DNA from: Bacteroidota bacterium
Lineage (GTDB): Bacteria > Bacteroidota > Bacteroidia > Chitinophagales > Chitinophagaceae
Assembly (NCBI GenBank): GCA_018266455.1
Contig: JAFEAJ010000012.1
Span: 24,176 to 88,175 of the forward strand
Length of the DNA stretch: 64,000 bases
Direction of reading: 5' to 3'
In this document: positions 17,755 through 26,247 of the stretch, piece by piece
Numbering within the stretch: the first letter of the stretch is position 1
Layout: each line of letters starts with the position of its first letter
The notes under the pieces: model-generated
The model's database searches: none
Told to the model about the DNA's origin: nothing
What the model saw: only the letters and a program-made list of their open reading frames with translations
Made by a program: the position numbers and the translations under genes

Positions 17755-19836
17755 TTATCCCCGAATATGATAAGCCTTTGGCTGCACAAATGCGCGTATG
17801 CCGTGATAAGATAAAGTACTTCCCAGGCCTGAGTGTTTCCTGCCGCTCCAGGGCAATGCGCCACTAACACGGTCGCAGCAGTTCCAGTAAACAGTGCCCG
17901 TGTTCATCTTTTTCATTACTTTTTCAGCTCGCTCATAATTTTTTGAATATACTGCTGCGGTCAGCCCATATTCCGTATCGAGCATCAGTGCAACAGCCTC
18001 ATCGTCATCTTTTACCTTTTGTATGCCCACCACCGGGCCAAAAGATTCTTCTTTCATAATGCGCATATCATGATTCACGTTAACCAATACCGCTGGCTTT
18101 ATAAAGTATCCTTTTCCCTGCAACGCCTTTCCACCGTATAAAACAGTTGCTCCTTTTGCTTTCGCGTCTTCAATCTGTCCCAGAAGAAAATCTACCTGCT
18201 CTTTCCTGCTCACTGCGCCTACATCAGTGTCTTTCTCTAAAGGGCTGCCGACTTTCAATTTGCGTGCCTGCTCCACATAACTTTTTACAAATGCGTCATA
18301 AATTTTTTCCTGCACATAAATCCGCTCCACTGCACAGCAGCTTTGGCCATTGTTATACACTACACCTTCCAGGGCAGCGGCGGCAGTTTGAGCAATATCT
18401 TCCACATCATCCATTACATATAGCGGATCTTTGCCGCCCAGTTCTAACTGGCAAGGCACCAGTTTGTGCACTACCTGTTCAGCAATATACTTCCCGGTTT
18501 TATAGCTGCCTGTAAAATAATACCCATCCAGGGGCAGTTCCAGCAACGCTGCTCCCACATTGCCTTTGCCTATGGCCAGCTCAAAACAGCCTTCATGCAC
18601 TCCGGACTGGCGCAGCAATTTTCGTATATGCATCCCTGTTAGCACGGTATATTCTGATGGCTTATAGAAGACTGCATTGCCTCCGATCAATGCAGGGATT
18701 ACCACGTTGACGGCAACAAGGTAGGGGTAATTCCAGGCAGAGATATTAGCTATTATGCCCAAGGGCTCATATACAATCTTTTCCTTTGTTGCCCCTTCCC
18801 TGATCACCCATTCTTCTGCCAGCCATTTTTCAGAATGGTCCATAAAGAAGCTGATCCTGGACTTAGCGCCATTTAGCTCATTATATGATTGCTGCAATGG
18901 CTTGCCCATTTCATCAGTCAATGTTCTTGCGAGTCCATCCTTATGCGCATCCAGCAATTCCACAAATTTTCTGATACATGCTACTCTTTCTTTTACCGTC
19001 AGCGCTGCCCAGCCGGGCTGCGCTTTCTTCATCAGCTTAAACTTTTCACCGAGGGATTCTTTTGTGTCCGCATTCAATGTGGCAATCACTTCTTCTGTTG
19101 CGGGGTTGATCAATGTTAATTTTTCCATGTTTGTTTTTCTTATTTCCTGCAAAAATCTTTTTTTAATATTTTCTGAAAAAGGATTTTGCTCTTTCCCTTC
19201 TATCCGTTCGGGGTGCCATTGCACGCAAAGCATGAAGCCTTTGTCGGATTTGTCTTCAAATTCCAGCCCTTCTATCGTGCCATCAGCAGAAACGGAATAG
19301 GCATTGGGCTTTAAATTCTTTCCCAACTCATTTTTATGAATGGCCTGGTGATGGGCGCTGTTGATAGAGCCCATTGTAGTGCCTGCAATTTCATGCATCA
19401 AAGTATTTCTTTCTGTTTTTACTTCATGCTGTTTGTCCGCTTCTTCTCTTTTGTGGGTTTTGTTATGCTCACCAAGGTCCTGGATGAGCTTGCCGCCCTG
19501 CAAGGTGTTCACCAACTGCATGCCCCGGCAAATGCCCAGCAATGGTAATTTCTGTTGTTGCGAATATTCAAATATTTCTTTTTCAAAAAAGTCCCTTTCC
19601 ATCTGAAAAGTGCCCGGGGCATTATCATACAAAGCTGAATAGCCATAAAGCGAAGGCTCCACATCAACGCCGCCGGTTAAAATAAACCCATCACAGGTTA
19701 ATATCTCATCGCTATTCATTTTTTCGAAAGACAGATTGACCAGTTCTATATCATCTTTTAAGTCTTCGCTGGTAAACCAATCCCAGTAATATGGAAAGTT
19801 GGTGTGGGTAAAACTAATGCCGATTCTTTTTTTCAT
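17755..19836 (-). CDS. Gamma-glutamyl hydrolase (C26) fused to aldehyde dehydrogenase
   Basis: Bifunctional protein of 693 residues from the ATG at 19836. Residues 1-235 are a class I glutamine-amidotransferase-like peptidase C26 (PuuD type, hydrolysing gamma-glutamyl amides): nucleophile C103 in LLGICRGMQL, with H208 and E210 in VQWHPE completing the triad. Residues 237-693 are a full NAD(P)-dependent aldehyde dehydrogenase: substrate-binding GIIANISAWNYP, E465 in QLELGGKDP and catalytic C500 in NGQSCC. M237 is where a free-standing dehydrogenase would start, so the fusion looks like loss of a stop between two adjacent genes. In the Puu pathway these are separate enzymes (PuuD and PuuC) acting in the last two steps. 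It follows the iron alcohol dehydrogenase by 48 bases in the same operon. All visible active-site residues are intact in both halves. Confidence 0.9.
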   Translation of the reverse strand: MKKRIGISFTHTNFPYYWDWFTSEDLKDDIELVNLSFEKMNSDEILTCDGFILTGGVDVEPSLYGYSALYDNAPGTFQMERDFFEKEIFEYSQQQKLPLLGICRGMQLVNTLQGGKLIQDLGEHNKTHKREEADKQHEVKTERNTLMHEIAGTTMGSINSAHHQAIHKNELGKNLKPNAYSVSADGTIEGLEFEDKSDKGFMLCVQWHPERIEGKEQNPFSENIKKRFLQEIRKTNMEKLTLINPATEEVIATLNADTKESLGEKFKLMKKAQPGWAALTVKERVACIRKFVELLDAHKDGLARTLTDEMGKPLQQSYNELNGAKSRISFFMDHSEKWLAEEWVIREGATKEKIVYEPLGIIANISAWNYPYLVAVNVVIPALIGGNAVFYKPSEYTVLTGMHIRKLLRQSGVHEGCFELAIGKGNVGAALLELPLDGYYFTGSYKTGKYIAEQVVHKLVPCQLELGGKDPLYVMDDVEDIAQTAAAALEGVVYNNGQSCCAVERIYVQEKIYDAFVKSYVEQARKLKVGSPLEKDTDVGAVSRKEQVDFLLGQIEDAKAKGATVLYGGKALQGKGYFIKPAVLVNVNHDMRIMKEESFGPVVGIQKVKDDDEAVALMLDTEYGLTAAVYSKNYERAEKVMKKMNTGTVYWNCCDRVSGALPWSGRKHSGLGSTLSYHGIRAFVQPKAYHIRG

Positions 19837-19859
19837 GTATATAGTGAATATGGCGCAGC

Positions 19860-19867
19860 CAAAGTTA
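19860..19867 (-). promoter_or_regulatory. Possible internal -7 element before the fusion gene
   Basis: Minus-strand TAACTTTG fits TAnnTTTG and sits in the 48-base spacer, 23 bases before the ATG at 19836. It would allow transcription independent of the two upstream genes. No convincing -33 element. Confidence 0.3.
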
Positions 19868-19884
19868 TCGCACAATACTTGCTC

Positions 19885-21036
19885 CTAAAAGGCTTCCCCG
19901 TACAGCTTCCTGAAATCTGCCCTGCTTACCGGTTTGGGGTTATTGGGGTGGCAGAAATCTGCAAACCCTAAATCTGCCAGCGTTTCAAGATGTTCTTCTT
20001 TTACTCCCACATCGCGCAATTGAACAGGCATGCCTATCTGTTTATTCAAACTGAACAAATGGCTAACCACAGCCTCCCCCGTTTCTTCTTTTAGTTCCAT
20101 TGCTCTTGCGATCCTCCTGAACCTGTCTTCAAAACCGGCAATATTAAACTTCATGCCATAAGGCAAATTTACAGCATTTGCAAGGCCGTGATGTGTGTCC
20201 AGCAAAGATGACAAGGGGTGTGCCAGTGAATGCACTACGCCCAGCCCTTTCTGAAAAGCTACTGCACCCATTAATGAGGCGATCATCATTTTGCTTCTTG
20301 CTTCCAGCGAAGGGGCGTTCACGGCTTCTGCAATCGATTCATTAATGAGCCTGGCTCCTTCCAGCGCTATGCCATCTGCCATGGGATGAAATCCCTTAGC
20401 AAGAAATGCTTCCATATTATGCGTGAGCGCATCCATACCGGTGGCTGCAGTAACGAAAGGGGGGAGTTCCATAGTCAGCAATGGGTCGGCAAAAACAATC
20501 TTTGCAAGCAATTTTGGGGAAAACAAAATCCTTTTCCTGTGTGTTTCGTCTTCGGAAATGATGGCGCTCCGCCCCACTTCACTGCCAGTACCGCTGGTTG
20601 TCGGGATGGTAATAAAATGAGGAACGCTCTCCGTTACATATTTATCCCCGCCAATCAAATCATCATAATCGAACAAATCGCGATGGTGGTTGATGCGCAA
20701 TGCGATCGCTCTCGCCACATCCATTGCCGCCCCGCCACCTATGCCAACAATCGAATCCCGTTGGGTATTTTTAAAGATATCGCCTCCTTTCAGCACATCA
20801 GACTTAACCGGGTTTTTATGGATATCGGAAAATATTTCTGTTGATATGCCCTTGCCAGACAACCCTGCTTCCATTTCTTTAAAAAAGCCCAATTGTTTCA
20901 CTACGGGGTCGGTAACAATCAATGGTCGCGCCAGGCCATTAGCCTTTAAATAATCGGGCAGTTCTTTTACTGCTCCTGCTCCAAATCTGATGATGGTCGG
21001 AAAATTGTATTGCCTTACTACATTAAAATCTATCAT
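19885..21036 (-). CDS. Iron-containing alcohol dehydrogenase
   Basis: Group III metal-dependent alcohol dehydrogenase, 383 residues. NAD-binding GIGGGAAMDVARAIAL and TIPTTSGTGSEVGRSAII, then the metal-ligand region ATGMDALTHNMEAF and GVVHSLAHPLSSLLDTHHGLANAV with the expected D/H/H/H set. Normally oxidises primary alcohols to aldehydes (or the reverse). It lies between a glutamine-synthetase-like ligase and an aldehyde dehydrogenase fused to a gamma-glutamyl hydrolase, so its natural substrate is probably the gamma-glutamylated form of an amino alcohol, feeding the aldehyde to the next enzyme; that assignment is inference from context. Confidence 0.94.
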   Translation of the reverse strand: MIDFNVVRQYNFPTIIRFGAGAVKELPDYLKANGLARPLIVTDPVVKQLGFFKEMEAGLSGKGISTEIFSDIHKNPVKSDVLKGGDIFKNTQRDSIVGIGGGAAMDVARAIALRINHHRDLFDYDDLIGGDKYVTESVPHFITIPTTSGTGSEVGRSAIISEDETHRKRILFSPKLLAKIVFADPLLTMELPPFVTAATGMDALTHNMEAFLAKGFHPMADGIALEGARLINESIAEAVNAPSLEARSKMMIASLMGAVAFQKGLGVVHSLAHPLSSLLDTHHGLANAVNLPYGMKFNIAGFEDRFRRIARAMELKEETGEAVVSHLFSLNKQIGMPVQLRDVGVKEEHLETLADLGFADFCHPNNPKPVSRADFRKLYGEAF

Positions 21037-21131
21037 GTTTATTTACGATTTACATTTTATTACAAGTTCTTCACCCAGAAAGGGCGATCTGCCCCAATCT
21101 GTTAATAAGCCGGCATTTATCATCCTCTATT

Positions 21132-22502
21132 TCATATGATCTCCAAGTATCTTTTCAGCTCCCAATCGGTTACGACTTTTGAGAATTGCCTCCATTCCCA
21201 CTCGCGTGTTCCAGTAAAATGTTCTACAAATTCTTTCCCGAAAAGTTCTGACGCGATTTCTGATTGCTTCATGGCCTGCGTTGCTTCCCACAGGTTGCGG
21301 GGCAGCGATCCATTTTTTGTATCCGCATAACCGCTACCGTTAGTTGCCGGTGTTTTTAGTTCCAGCTTATGTTTGATCCCATATAAACCAGATGCAAGGC
21401 ATGCCGCCATGGCCAGGTATGGATTGGAATCTGATCCCACGACCCTTGTCTCCAGCCTTGCCGATGTGGCGCCATTGGGGAGCACGCGAAGCGCAGTGGT
21501 GCGGTTGTCTATTGCCCAGGTCAGCGTGGTCGGCGCCCACGCTCCTTCTACCAGCCTTTTATAGCTGTTGATGGTTGGCGCATACATGGGCAGCACAAAA
21601 GGAAGGCAATGCAGCTGGCCTGCGATATAGCTTTCCAGCAATGGGCTCATGTTTGTTTTTGAATTGGCGTCATAAAACAAATTCTTTTTTCCATCAGTGC
21701 TCCATAAACTCTGGTGAACGTGGCCGCTGCAGCCTGGCAAACTTTCATTCCATTTTGCCATGAATGTAGCGATCAGCCCATGCCTGTGCGCAATTTCCTT
21801 GACGCCGCTTTTAAAAAGCACGGCCCTGTCAGCCGCTTCCAGTATCTCCCCATATAAAATCGCAGCTTCGTAAACTCCGGGGCCCGTTTCCGTATGCAGT
21901 CCTTCCAGCGGCACATTGAATTTTTTCAGCAAATCAAAAAGCTCATGAAAAAAATCGCTTTTTTGTGAAGCCCGCAAAACAGAATAACCGAACATGCCAT
22001 TTGTCATTGGCTTCAGCCTGCTGAATTTGCTGCTGTACAGTTCATCATTGTTATCAATAAAATTGAACCACTCAAACTCCTGTGAGAAAAAAGGGACATA
22101 ACCGGCATCGGCCGCCTGCTTAGCGATTTTTTTTAGCAGGCTGCGCGGGCAGGCAGCAAGGTCTTTTCCTTCAGCATCACGAAAATCGGCCAGGAAAAAG
22201 GGCAGCTCATTTTCCCAGGGCACCTGCCTGAAAGTATTGAGGTCAACTATTGCAAGGGCATCAGGATAACCGCTATGCCAGCCTGTTATTTTTGCATTGT
22301 CGTATGCAACATCGTTGGCATCCCACCCAAAAACCACATCACAAAACCCAAACCCTTTTTCGATTATTGACTTGAATTTCTCAAAGCTAATGACCTTGCC
22401 GCGCAAAATCCCATCTACATCGGTAACAGCCAGTTTCACCTTTGTTGCGTTCAGATCTGATAATTGTTTTAGCAAGATTTCTGTATCTTTTTTGGTCTGC
22501 AT
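21132..22502 (-). CDS. Glutamine synthetase family gamma-glutamyl-amine ligase (PuuA/GlnA4-like)
   Basis: 456 residues of the glutamine synthetase superfamily, of the type that ligates glutamate to amines rather than ammonia. N-terminal beta-grasp (VKLAVTDVDGILRGK) precedes the catalytic barrel: metal-ligand segment FFSQEFEWFNF, GLHTETGPGVYEAAI, the glutamate/ATP-site CSGHVHQSLW, and RTTALRVLPNGATSARLETRVVG, SNPYLAMAACLASGLYGI. The canonical adenylylation-site tyrosine loop of housekeeping GlnA is not seen. First gene of a three-gene operon with an iron alcohol dehydrogenase and a hydrolase/aldehyde-dehydrogenase fusion, and preceded by a strong promoter. Function as ligase for a small amine or amino alcohol is inferred; housekeeping glutamine synthetase is unlikely. 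Confidence 0.9.
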   Translation of the reverse strand: MQTKKDTEILLKQLSDLNATKVKLAVTDVDGILRGKVISFEKFKSIIEKGFGFCDVVFGWDANDVAYDNAKITGWHSGYPDALAIVDLNTFRQVPWENELPFFLADFRDAEGKDLAACPRSLLKKIAKQAADAGYVPFFSQEFEWFNFIDNNDELYSSKFSRLKPMTNGMFGYSVLRASQKSDFFHELFDLLKKFNVPLEGLHTETGPGVYEAAILYGEILEAADRAVLFKSGVKEIAHRHGLIATFMAKWNESLPGCSGHVHQSLWSTDGKKNLFYDANSKTNMSPLLESYIAGQLHCLPFVLPMYAPTINSYKRLVEGAWAPTTLTWAIDNRTTALRVLPNGATSARLETRVVGSDSNPYLAMAACLASGLYGIKHKLELKTPATNGSGYADTKNGSLPRNLWEATQAMKQSEIASELFGKEFVEHFTGTREWEWRQFSKVVTDWELKRYLEII

Positions 22503-22522
22503 TCACTTGGTTTTATAGCTGT

Positions 22523-22557
22523 CAAATATAAGAAGGCAGTACTGGAAATCATCAAAA
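22523..22557 (-). promoter_or_regulatory. Promoter of the gamma-glutamylation operon
   Basis: Minus-strand TTTTG at 22557-22553, a 22-base spacer, then TATATTTG at 22530-22523, matching -33/-7 consensus. The start codon at 22502 is 20 bases past the -7 element. The -33 part overlaps the stop codon of the upstream kinase gene. Confidence 0.6.
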
Positions 22558-24360
22558 CGAAAGAATAAACTTAGTTCCTGCTCCTGTAACAGGGTTCATT
22601 TCGATATGGCAATTGATTGCTTTTGCCATATCGCGAATAATATGGAGCCCAAGCCCGTGGGCTGAGCCGCTGATCGCGGTTTCGTCATATAAAGCCTTTA
22701 TCTTTTCTTTATTGATGCCAGGGCCATTGTCTGAGATAGATAAAAAAAACTGATCATTTTCGTGCCAGGCTTTCCACTCAATTTGCCCGTCGGCCCTGTT
22801 CGTTAGCGCTTTTACCGCATTGGCCGTTAAATTATACATGATGGTTTTCAAAAAGTTCTCGTCGGTTTCAACAAATACCTCATCCTCATTAGAAAATGAC
22901 AGGGTTATATTTTTATTATCCATGAATATTTTTTTTAAATACGAAAACAGGGCATCGATCCTCACTGGCTTTCTCTCTGCCCTGAACTGCTCCATCTGGC
23001 TTTTGCTCCATAGCAGCATGCTTTCCATAGCTTCCAGTAATGTTTGCGCTGAGTTGCCAATCTTTATTTCCCTATCCTGCGCTTCTTCTCTGCTCAAGGC
23101 ATTGGGGTCAATCTTCCGGAGGTTCAGGAAACTTACCAGGTTGGCAACCGGGCTGCGGAGGTCATGGCTGAGAATGCCAAAAAATTTTGCTTTTAGTTTG
23201 TTGGCATCATCCAGTTCTTTGTTCAGCCTGGTAAGCTCTTCATTTTTTTGCCGGCGGACAGCGCTTATTCGATAATACAAAAAACCAATAGCCGCAGCAA
23301 TTAACAGCAGGGCCAACGCAATAAACGTATTTTTCTTTTGCTCCTTCACCTGCAGCTTTTGCTGTTCTATTTCCAGGGTTCGCTTATCCATTTCATTTTT
23401 GTTCTCCAGGGCGGCAATTTTGTTTTTATGCTCCTGCGAGAAAATCGAGTCAGTAGTATTTTGATAATCCCGAAAATTTAAATAGGCATTTTTATAATCT
23501 CCTTTCACCGCCTGGAGCTCTGCCAGTACCCCGGTGAAATAAGCAATGTTTTCCACATCTTGCTTTGATTTGCCCATTGTGATTGCGCTGTCGATATACT
23601 TCTCCGCCAAATCCAGCTTTTCTTTATTGCTGGCCGGGATGATGGCGGATGGTTTGGTACGATGAAGTGTATCATACCTGACTATATCAAGATATGCGAC
23701 ACCGATATTCCCCACATTTATAGTAGGCGAATTGCTATTCTCATACAAGGTGTCCCATATTTTTTTTGCCAGCAAAGCAAGCTCAATCTTTTTCTGATAA
23801 TCGGCAAAGCATAATATCGATTGGTTCATGTATATCCCGGCTTCCCCTTTCTTATCGTTGGCTTGTTCATACAACTGCAAAGCCTGGTTGTAATATTGTT
23901 CAGCTTTTATACGGTTTTTAGCAGTGTCCTTCAATGATAAAACCAACTCTAGGTAATCGCCGGCCATACTTTTCAGGGCAGCCCCCTGCCCGGGAATGTC
24001 TTTTAATTCCTTATAAATGGCAAGAGATTTATTATTTTCCTCATCGGCCTTAACCAAATCTTTATTTGAAAAGCTTATCAGCGCTATATTGCGATAGGTT
24101 TCAGCCAGCAGGCGCTTTTCATTCAGCCGTTCACTTATTTGCTTGCATTCATAAAAACATGCCGATGCTTCTGTATAAGCAGAAATATTCAAATAAGCTT
24201 TACCTAAATCATTTAAAACTTTTGCTCGTTGAAGAGAATTTCCGGGCGGAATGCCAGGCAGCGCTCCATGCAAAGAATCTACAAGTGCCTGCCCTTGGCT
24301 TTGTGGGAAAACTTCTTTTGAGAGAAAAAAAACAACAACAAATAAAATGATTTTTTCCAT
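22552..24360 (-). CDS. TPR-containing sensor histidine kinase
   Basis: 602 residues: signal peptide (1-20), several tetratricopeptide repeats in the periplasm (about 40-300), a coiled-coil-prone stretch, one membrane helix (345-364), then the kinase core. The HisKA box FFGILSHDLRSPV carries the phospho-acceptor H399; the ATPase domain shows the N box (NLTANAVKAL), DNGPGI, and HGLGLHIIRDM. Four bases separate it from the upstream LytTR regulator, its evident partner. TPR kinases of this build are typical of Bacteroidota; the ligand is unknown. The next operon downstream (ligase, ADH, fusion) has its own promoter, so regulation of it by this pair is possible but not shown. Confidence 0.92.
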   Translation of the reverse strand: MEKIILFVVVFFLSKEVFPQSQGQALVDSLHGALPGIPPGNSLQRAKVLNDLGKAYLNISAYTEASACFYECKQISERLNEKRLLAETYRNIALISFSNKDLVKADEENNKSLAIYKELKDIPGQGAALKSMAGDYLELVLSLKDTAKNRIKAEQYYNQALQLYEQANDKKGEAGIYMNQSILCFADYQKKIELALLAKKIWDTLYENSNSPTINVGNIGVAYLDIVRYDTLHRTKPSAIIPASNKEKLDLAEKYIDSAITMGKSKQDVENIAYFTGVLAELQAVKGDYKNAYLNFRDYQNTTDSIFSQEHKNKIAALENKNEMDKRTLEIEQQKLQVKEQKKNTFIALALLLIAAAIGFLYYRISAVRRQKNEELTRLNKELDDANKLKAKFFGILSHDLRSPVANLVSFLNLRKIDPNALSREEAQDREIKIGNSAQTLLEAMESMLLWSKSQMEQFRAERKPVRIDALFSYLKKIFMDNKNITLSFSNEDEVFVETDENFLKTIMYNLTANAVKALTNRADGQIEWKAWHENDQFFLSISDNGPGINKEKIKALYDETAISGSAHGLGLHIIRDMAKAINCHIEMNPVTGAGTKFILSF

Positions 24361-24364
24361 GCCG

Positions 24365-25075
24365 TCAGTCCATGATGCTGTTTAATGCTTCTTTATAAGT
24401 CCTTCCAACCGGCAACACAATATTTTCGTCCACCAGCACTTCATCTGTCCTGATTTTTTTGATAAAATTTTTTTGGACCGCATAACTTCTGTGGATCCTG
24501 ACAAAGCGGGTAAAAGGTTTTTCTTTCAACAAACTGCTAATGGGAGAAAGGACAGTATATTTGCGGGCGCCCGTAACTATGCCCGTGTAATTGTTCAAGG
24601 CCTCAAGGTAAATGACTTCATGCAACTGCAGCCTTACCTGGTCATGGCCGTCTTTAATAAAAATTGTATCTGCGCCAAGAGTATGGCTTAATAAATCAGA
24701 CCTTCTGCGGAGCGTGATATACTCCTGCAACCTGTCCATGGTTTTTTTAAACCGTTCTGCAGAAACAGGTTTCACTAAAAAATCAAGTGCTGCCCTTTCA
24801 AAACCTTCCACAGCGTAATCAGGATATGAAGTAATGAACACACATGCGGGTATATGCAACAGTTGCTCCCTCAATTCCAGTCCGCTCATTTCGGGCATGT
24901 CAATGTCAAGGAACAGGCAATCAGGAATATCTTTTTTTACCGCCTTAAGTGCATCTGCGGCAGATCCAAAGATGCCGTTTATTTCGATAAAAGGATAAGC
25001 TTTCAAATAGGCCTGGACAATTAGCCTGTCCACCAGATCATCGTCCACCACAATACAGGAAATCTTATTTACCAT
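24365..25075 (-). CDS. LytTR-family response regulator
   Basis: 236 residues. Receiver domain at 1-120 with the acidic cluster VVDDD (9-13), phospho-acceptor D57 in LFLDIDMPEMSG, and K in FLVKPVS; DNA-binding LytTR domain from about 138 (FIKDGHDQVRLQLHEVIYLEALNNY to the end with RIHRSYAVQKNFI and VLPVGRTYK). First gene of a two-gene operon with the TPR histidine kinase; this is the classical LytS/LytR-like pairing in Bacteroidota, usually acting on one or a few nearby operons. Confidence 0.95.
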   Translation of the reverse strand: MVNKISCIVVDDDLVDRLIVQAYLKAYPFIEINGIFGSAADALKAVKKDIPDCLFLDIDMPEMSGLELREQLLHIPACVFITSYPDYAVEGFERAALDFLVKPVSAERFKKTMDRLQEYITLRRRSDLLSHTLGADTIFIKDGHDQVRLQLHEVIYLEALNNYTGIVTGARKYTVLSPISSLLKEKPFTRFVRIHRSYAVQKNFIKKIRTDEVLVDENIVLPVGRTYKEALNSIMD

Positions 25076-25106
25076 AGAGACAGTGATATTGATAATAATG
25101 CCGCTT

Positions 25107-25114
25107 CAAATATA
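25107..25114 (-). promoter_or_regulatory. -7 element for the LytTR/kinase operon
   Basis: Minus-strand TATATTTG, full match, 31 bases upstream of the regulator start at 25075. A TTG lies 13 bases upstream, closer than the usual 17-23. Confidence 0.4.
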
Positions 25115-25195
25115 ATTGTTTTTGCAGCAAGAATGCTGTTCACCCATTATACGTGCAGTTCGCCAATGAAGCATTTTATGAAATGTTCGATACAA

Positions 25196-25203
25196 TAGCT
25201 TTG
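25196..25203 (+). promoter_or_regulatory. -7 element for the NlpC/P60-like gene
   Basis: TAGCTTTG fits TAnnTTTG, 47 bases before the ATG at 25251. No clear -33 element. Confidence 0.35.
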
Positions 25204-25250
25204 GCATAGGGGCTTATCCTTTATTCTCATCCAATTTAAAACAACCGATA

Positions 25251-25970
25251 ATGAAACGCCTTTCTGTTAGCATTGCATGTGCTCTTGCGTTGATTGTGGC
25301 TTTATCTTCAGCCAGCCAGAAACAAGGCCACAGCATGGTTTTTTGGGCAGAAAAATTACTGTCCGGGATCAGCGAAAAGAATACTGCATATATACATAAA
25401 AACACTTCGGTGAGCTGGGGCGATGATGGAAATACAATTCAATGTTATGCTGATTGCAGCGGCTTCATCAATTCACTGATCGCAAAAACTTATAATTGGA
25501 GCGAAGACGATTTCAAAAAAAGCTTCGGCAAGAAAAGGCCATTTGCCTATACTTATTATGATGCCGTTGCAGCCGGCAACCATTTTCAACAAATAAACAA
25601 TATCAAGGATGTGATAACCGGGGACCTGGTCCTGCTTAAGTATACCGACCGCTCGGAACATGAAGACAACACAGGGCATTGCATGTTGGTGATTTCTTCG
25701 CCCCGGAAAATGGCGCCTGAAAAAGTCATAGAGCGCAATACGGTTCAATATGAAATAATGGTGATGGACTGTAGCAAGAGCCCTCATGGCAAAAACGACA
25801 CAAGGAACCTTGAAAATGGAGAAAAATATGACGGGCTTGGCAAAGGGGCCTTTCGCTTGTATGCAGACAGAGGAGGTAAAGTTGTTGCCTATAGCTGGAG
25901 CACCGGCCATCCCAAGCCCGGTTTCGATCCTTACGAAAATCCTGTGACCATAGGCAGGTTCATTCCATAA
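25251..25970 (+). CDS. Secreted NlpC/P60-like cysteine hydrolase
   Basis: 239 residues with a signal peptide (MKRLSVSIACALALIVALSSAS). The papain-like hydrolase core shows the nucleophile motif YADCSGFINSL (C69), the catalytic histidine in NTGHCMLVIS (H143) within a GDLVLLKY...H block, and a possible third residue D173 in VMDCSKSP. This order (D-C-S-G, then G-H) is that of NlpC/P60 enzymes that cleave peptidoglycan stem peptides, although the family match is by motif only and a related amidase role is possible. Exported, no lipobox. Monocistronic, transcribed away from the LytTR regulator. Confidence 0.72.
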   Translation: MKRLSVSIACALALIVALSSASQKQGHSMVFWAEKLLSGISEKNTAYIHKNTSVSWGDDGNTIQCYADCSGFINSLIAKTYNWSEDDFKKSFGKKRPFAYTYYDAVAAGNHFQQINNIKDVITGDLVLLKYTDRSEHEDNTGHCMLVISSPRKMAPEKVIERNTVQYEIMVMDCSKSPHGKNDTRNLENGEKYDGLGKGAFRLYADRGGKVVAYSWSTGHPKPGFDPYENPVTIGRFIP

Positions 25971-26152
25971 AATTGAGTTATCGAAAATAGCCCCTGTAAC
26001 TGATTGCCATAATATTTTTTAACCAACAGCACTTGTGCCTTTATTATCGGTTTCCTTTGCTTCACCATTATTTTTACAATTAATGTTCCCCATTAACCCG
26101 GTTCAATGCACAATCATGCTCATAAACAGGCTGCCTGTGGCTAAAAAGCTAT

Positions 26153-26208
26153 AGTTTGGCATGCAGTTTACCCTTATAAAATGCAGTCTGCCAAACTAAT
26201 TTTTTTTC
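26153..26208 (+). terminator. Hairpin with T8 run, probable terminator
   Basis: AGTTTGGCA (26153-26161) pairs with TGCCAAACT (26189-26197) across a long loop that contains a second TGCA pair; AA and eight T residues follow. It lies 180 bases after the NlpC-like gene and just upstream of the GH5 promoter element. The long loop lowers certainty; an operator is the alternative. Confidence 0.5.
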
Positions 26209-26223
26209 AGCCATTATGCATGA

Positions 26224-26231
26224 TAAGTTTG
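26224..26231 (+). promoter_or_regulatory. -7 element for the GH5 gene
   Basis: TAAGTTTG fits TAnnTTTG and lies 16 bases before the ATG at 26248, predicting a leader of about ten bases. Confidence 0.45.
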
Positions 26232-26247
26232 CTTTCAAAAATGAGTT

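Noticed and set aside
21132..22502. Housekeeping glutamine synthetase (glnA)
   Set aside because: The operon with alcohol dehydrogenase and gamma-glutamyl hydrolase/aldehyde dehydrogenase, and the PuuA-like sequence, point to an amine ligase instead.
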